Source: Thalassococcus halodurans (lineage in GTDB: Bacteria > Pseudomonadota > Alphaproteobacteria > Rhodobacterales > Rhodobacteraceae). From it: a stretch of DNA of 64,000 bases. The first letter of the stretch is position 1. The number at the start of each line of letters is the position of its first letter. The notes below the pieces were generated by a model. The model saw nothing but the letters and a program-made list of their open reading frames with translations, was not told where the DNA came from and ran no database searches. Positions 60,570-64,000 of the stretch are shown piece by piece. The stretch is taken from contig NZ_FNUZ01000006.1 in the NCBI RefSeq assembly GCF_900108225.1, positions 177,147 through 241,146 of the forward strand, read 5' to 3'. A program made the position numbers and the translations under genes.

Positions 60570-61169
60570 ATGATGAACTGGGATCACATGCGCGTCTTCT
60601 TCCGGCGCACCGCGGCGCTTGCCGCTTTTGTCGCGCTGCTCTGGGCGATCCAAGTCGTCAATTGGATCACCGGCTACGGCCTGAACCCGGCCTTCGGCCT
60701 GATCCCCAGGCACGGCAGCGGGTTGGATGGTGTCATCGCTATGCCCCTCCTGCATGGGAGTTTCTCGCACCTGATGGCCAATACGCCGCCGCTCCTGGTG
60801 ATGGGTGGGCTGCTGGTGGCAACGACCACGCGAGGCTTGCTGTCGGTGAACGCCGTGGTGATCGGCCTAGGGGGCGGTCTCGTGTGGTTGTTCGGCGGCT
60901 CGGCGATCCATATCGGTGCGTCGGGGCTGATCTTCGGCTGGTTTGGCTTCCTCATCGCGCGCGGTCTTGTGGATCGCTCTCCGATCACGCTGGGCGCGGC
61001 GCTGGTGGTCGGTGTCCTCTATGGCTCTATTCTCTGGGGCGTTCTTCCGGGCCAACCCGGCGTGTCGTGGGAGGCGCATCTCTTCGGCGCTATCGCGGGC
61101 GCGGGCGCTGCGTTCCTAATCCGAACGCATGTCCATGCGCCGCGCCTCGGCGGCGTCGATCTGAACTGA
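60570..61169 (+). CDS. Rhomboid family intramembrane serine protease
   Basis: A 199-residue membrane protein with about six helices. [19 protein letters not shown] is the conserved rhomboid region before helix 3, [15 protein letters not shown] contains the catalytic Ser (G-A-S-G), and [17 protein letters not shown] holds the catalytic His. Rhomboids cleave transmembrane proteins. The start at 60570 gives the normal N-terminus; a longer frame from 60477 lacks support. Substrate unknown. Confidence 0.9.
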   Translation: MMNWDHMRVFFRRTAALAAFVALLWAIQVVNWITGYGLNPAFGLIPRHGSGLDGVIAMPLLHGSFSHLMANTPPLLVMGGLLVATTTRGLLSVNAVVIGLGGGLVWLFGGSAIHIGASGLIFGWFGFLIARGLVDRSPITLGAALVVGVLYGSILWGVLPGQPGVSWEAHLFGAIAGAGAAFLIRTHVHAPRLGGVDLN

Positions 61170-61448
61170 AACAGTGCAATCGGGCCTAAGCTGCCGATCG
61201 ACCTCGTTTGGTGCAGCGTATGCTTCATGATCTTGCCAAGAAAGTGCTCTGAACGGTTGCCGTGACTTCTCGAAAGATGGAAATGGCCCACGTTGTTGTT
61301 CTCTCCTCTCGTAAACAGAGAAGAGGTGGAGAGGACCAGAACTTGCTCGGCAAGTGGGCTCGCAGGTCAGGGCCAAGGAAAAGTGTCGGATTGCGCCCTA
61401 GCAGCTACGCAGTCATAGTGCCACTGAGGGCAGGCGGGAGCAAATAGC

Positions 61449-63425
61449 ATGGACGTTCGAATTCAAACCGGCTGGGACAACGACCCCGCAGGGCGCATTC
61501 GAAACTTATCGCTTGCTCCGAATGCCAAGAACTCACTTTTCCCACTTTTTGAAGCTGTGATGAACTCCATTCACGCCGTCGAAGACAGATTTGGCAAGGA
61601 TAATCTCAGCAAGGGCGAAGTCACAATCGAACTGCACCGCACTGAATCTGGGGAGATGGAAGGCTTTACTATTTCTGACAATGGAATTGGCTTTAACGAA
61701 AGCAATCTCGAGTCTTTTCGCCGAATGGACTCACGTGCCAAAGAAAAGATTGGCGGAAAAGGCGTAGGGCGCCTTGTTTGGCTCAAGGTGCTGGACGAGG
61801 TGCGTATTCAAAGTGTTTACGATGACGGGTCCATCGGTCGTTCTATTTCTTTTGATTTCAAGGTTTCCAACCCAACGGACAATCTGACCCTTGCGCCAGC
61901 GGATCAAAGCACTCCAGGCTCAATTATTCAGTTGACTCCCTACAAACGTGACTACGCTCTGCACATACCGAAGAAGGCAAGCACGATCACAAATCGGCTT
62001 TTGGCTCATTTCATAAGTTACTTCATCAATATCAGTCATCCAAAAATTACGGTCTGTGATGTTGATGCCGAGATAGACCTGTTCGAGGCATTCTCAGAAT
62101 CAGTTGAGCGCGATGCAGATTATCGGTTCACTTTATCCGCTTCTGGCGGGTCCGAAGATTTTGTCTGCCACTGTTTTCTGCTTCCCAAAGCAATCTCTGA
62201 CGACGAAAGAAGCACGAACGCACTTTACCTTGGAGCAAACGGACGTGCTGTAAAACGGTTCGACATGGACGGGGTGATTGGCCTTAAGGCTATTGATAGT
62301 AAATTCGCATTCCTTGGGTATATTGAAAGTGCGGCCCTCGATGAATCTGTGAATGACACAAGAACGGACTTCTCTTTGTCAGAAGATGAGATTGAGAGCA
62401 TCGTCGATCAGGCGAAAGAGCGCGTCAAGGAGTTCCTCGCCCCCGAACTCGCTGAGATTCGAGAGAAGCAGACAGGCATTGTCAGCGCCCTCCGCATCGA
62501 GCATCCTCGTTTCCTTAGTATTCAAGGTACGGATGCTGAAGTCGCGGAAACGCTCCATTACGGCACGAACCGGAAAGAGGACATATTTGTGGAAATGTCC
62601 CGTCAGTCGCTGCGTCAATATGAACGCCGTAAGAATGCTTTCAAACGGTCAATTGAGAAGAAGTTGCCTGACGTGGAGGCGAAGGCCAAAGAGTATGTCG
62701 CAGAACTCAAGCAAGAGTCGGTGTCGTCGCTTGCTGAATATGTCATGAAGCGCAAGTTGGTTCTCGATGTGTTCGAAGAGAGCTTGAAATTCAAGCCTAA
62801 TACAGATCAAGATTCCGAGTATGAGGACGTTCTCCACGACATAATCTGCCCTCTGAAATCCACTTCCTCGGATTTGGATTACGACGATCACAATTTATGG
62901 ATCGTTGACGACCGACTGGCATTCTACTCATATTTCAACTCTGACACCCGCATGGAAAAGCAAGTGTCAGATCCCACTCACCCAAAAGATAGGCCAGACG
63001 TCTCCATTTTCGACCTTGGCCTTGGCTTTGAAAATGAAGACAAGTCTTCCCCAATCACTATTGTAGAATTCAAGCGTCCGAAAATCGACAACTACACTTT
63101 GGAGAAAAACCCCATCACGCAAGTCCGAAAATATGTTGAAGACATGCGGAAGTCTGGTGAGGCGATCAAGTATGACGGGACTCCCATACGCTCAATCGAA
63201 GAAACTACGCCGTTCATGTGTCACATCATCGCGGATATAACACCCAAGCTACGTGATGTCATGAAGGCTCTCGGGAACTTCCACCGAAAGGCGGGTTCAA
63301 ACACATACTATTCGTGGGACGCGTCCTATTCGATTTTTATCGAGGTCTCGTCTTTCAAAGACGTTCTCGAGTCCGCTAAGTCACGCAACCGAGCATTCTT
63401 CGAACGTATCGGGATCTCAGTATAA
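61449..63425 (+). CDS. GHKL ATPase with C-terminal nuclease-like domain
   Basis: A 658-residue protein, possibly a defence protein. Residues ~30-120 form a GHKL fold: PLFEAVMNSIHAVEDRF (N box), ISDNGIGFNESNL (D77 with G-x-G), and GGKGVGRLVWLK. A long coiled region (~330-450, with KRSIEKKLPDVEAKAKEYVAEL) follows. The C-terminus has D517 in RPDVSIFDLG and E540-x-K542 in TIVEFKRPKID, a PD-(D/E)xK pattern of nucleases. Its base composition is clearly less GC-rich than neighbours, a sign of transfer. It stands before an Abi_2 gene. Confidence 0.7.
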   Translation: MDVRIQTGWDNDPAGRIRNLSLAPNAKNSLFPLFEAVMNSIHAVEDRFGKDNLSKGEVTIELHRTESGEMEGFTISDNGIGFNESNLESFRRMDSRAKEKIGGKGVGRLVWLKVLDEVRIQSVYDDGSIGRSISFDFKVSNPTDNLTLAPADQSTPGSIIQLTPYKRDYALHIPKKASTITNRLLAHFISYFINISHPKITVCDVDAEIDLFEAFSESVERDADYRFTLSASGGSEDFVCHCFLLPKAISDDERSTNALYLGANGRAVKRFDMDGVIGLKAIDSKFAFLGYIESAALDESVNDTRTDFSLSEDEIESIVDQAKERVKEFLAPELAEIREKQTGIVSALRIEHPRFLSIQGTDAEVAETLHYGTNRKEDIFVEMSRQSLRQYERRKNAFKRSIEKKLPDVEAKAKEYVAELKQESVSSLAEYVMKRKLVLDVFEESLKFKPNTDQDSEYEDVLHDIICPLKSTSSDLDYDDHNLWIVDDRLAFYSYFNSDTRMEKQVSDPTHPKDRPDVSIFDLGLGFENEDKSSPITIVEFKRPKIDNYTLEKNPITQVRKYVEDMRKSGEAIKYDGTPIRSIEETTPFMCHIIADITPKLRDVMKALGNFHRKAGSNTYYSWDASYSIFIEVSSFKDVLESAKSRNRAFFERIGISV

Positions 63426-63629
63426 TCAAGTTTGCTTCCGCGTTTCTCTGCCACTTTAACTAATACGCAGGGAACCACCACTTTCCACCCTTCCTTGCGG
63501 AACGTAGCGCCAACCCATTCCTCATAAAGAAGGGCGCACGGGTCGCTGTGACTGACCTGCAACGCAGCTTTTCTGAACCGGCCTTTTGGGACATCGTGCG
63601 GCAATGTCGGATAGCAGGAAGTCGGCGGG

Positions 63630-64000
63630 TCAGTTCCAGATGGCCTCGTACTCCCAGCCCTCCGGGAACCCGGCTGTCTGCGGACGAATTTCGTAAGGGA
63701 GGTCTTGGGTCAAGATCTTGTCGCGAAGACGGATGTGCCACCTGGTGCGCGGATAATACTGCCGCAGCATGAAGATCATGATGACGATCGCGCTGTAAAT
63801 CTTTTTCGTGGGCGCATCGTCCCCCATCCTGGGCTGGCGGAGGTGGTCGAGCTGTCCAAATGTCGTTTTTGGGGGAACCCCAGGGCTGTTAACCAAGGGC
63901 TTGTTCCACGTTCGGGCGTGATGTGCGCAGCTGTTGCGGACGTCATTGAGCGCTGTGATCCATGAAGCGAATGTCTTCATGGGGAGGTCCGGGTGAATAC
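63630..64000 (-). CDS. Abi_2-type abortive infection protein, C-terminal part (cut by window edge)
   Basis: The frame is open to the right edge; 123 residues are visible. LNDVRNSCAHHARTWN is the RNxCAHH signature of the Abi_2 family (AbiD/AbiF type), probably an HEPN-like RNase site. The end is GWEYEAIWN. Such proteins kill or arrest phage-infected cells. It converges with the GHKL gene; a 200-base gap between them has no convincing gene. Confidence 0.75.
   Translation of the reverse strand, partial: IHPDLPMKTFASWITALNDVRNSCAHHARTWNKPLVNSPGVPPKTTFGQLDHLRQPRMGDDAPTKKIYSAIVIMIFMLRQYYPRTRWHIRLRDKILTQDLPYEIRPQTAGFPEGWEYEAIWN

Noticed and set aside
63326..63604. 92-codon minus-strand frame between the GHKL and Abi_2 genes
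   Set aside because: Its C-terminal third is antisense to the GHKL gene end and no domain or ribosome site was seen.
1..64000. CRISPR arrays, tRNA or rRNA genes
   Set aside because: No regularly spaced direct repeats and no cloverleaf or rRNA-like sequence were recognised by eye.

Overview
The window is a high-GC alphaproteobacterial replicon segment, most likely a plasmid of a marine Rhodobacterales (Roseobacter-type) bacterium. The key evidence is a complete repABC unit at 35.5-39.0 kb: ParA-like RepA with an N-terminal helix-turn-helix, RepB, an antisense RNA in the repB-repC gap, RepC, and 16-bp palindromes after repC that look like centromere sites. Protein content (ISL3 transposase, tandem DUF736, DUF3768, a strawberry-notch helicase, RES/Xre and PrlF/YhaV modules) fits that assignment. 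It is an inference, not a species call. No rRNA, tRNA or CRISPR array was seen.

Layout. 1-25.6 kb is a copper and envelope-redox island. It holds two multicopper oxidases, two L,D-transpeptidases, a CueR regulator, the Cu(I) ATPase CopA, the chaperone CopZ, a DsbA-like protein with a DsbD/ScsB-type partner, four c-type cytochromes (one a cytochrome c' with a Met/Gly-rich insert), a partial cytochrome maturation set (ccmF, ccmG, ccmH, ccmI), a two-component system, a rhodanese, small membrane proteins, a TVP38-type protein, a cation diffusion facilitator and a DUF411 protein. Four MerR-type promoters with 19-bp spacers and CueR-like dyads (6126-6156, 6185-6215, 12168-12198, 22971-23001) and a weaker fifth (1477-1507) tie much of the island into one copper regulon. 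25.6-27.7 kb is a truncated DNA-binding gene and a complete ISL3-family insertion sequence. 28.1-32.8 kb is a TetR-controlled RND efflux operon. 32.9-35.1 kb carries a winged-helix-like protein and a serine recombinase. 35.2-39.1 kb is repABC. 39.1-54.1 kb is plasmid backbone: toxin-antitoxin modules, an ArdC-type antirestriction protein, a large ParB-like protein, a 1421-residue methyltransferase-helicase, and several conserved but unknown small proteins, many with hairpin-containing leaders. 54.2-59.8 kb is a mercury resistance operon (merT, merP, merF and extra small membrane proteins, merA, a second flavoprotein disulfide reductase, a YnfA-type protein) facing a divergent merR. 60.1-64.0 kb contains a rhomboid protease and a lower-GC putative phage-defence segment: a GHKL ATPase with a nuclease-like C-terminal part and the end of an Abi_2 protein.

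How it fits together. CueR, CopA and CopZ handle cytosolic Cu(I). The periplasmic oxidases, DsbA/ScsB pair and cytochromes probably oxidise copper and repair thiol damage in the periplasm, with CcmFGHI supplying haem attachment capacity. The L,D-transpeptidases may preserve wall cross-linking under copper. The mer operon, RND pump and CDF protein extend metal tolerance. Partition, addiction and antirestriction genes maintain the plasmid.
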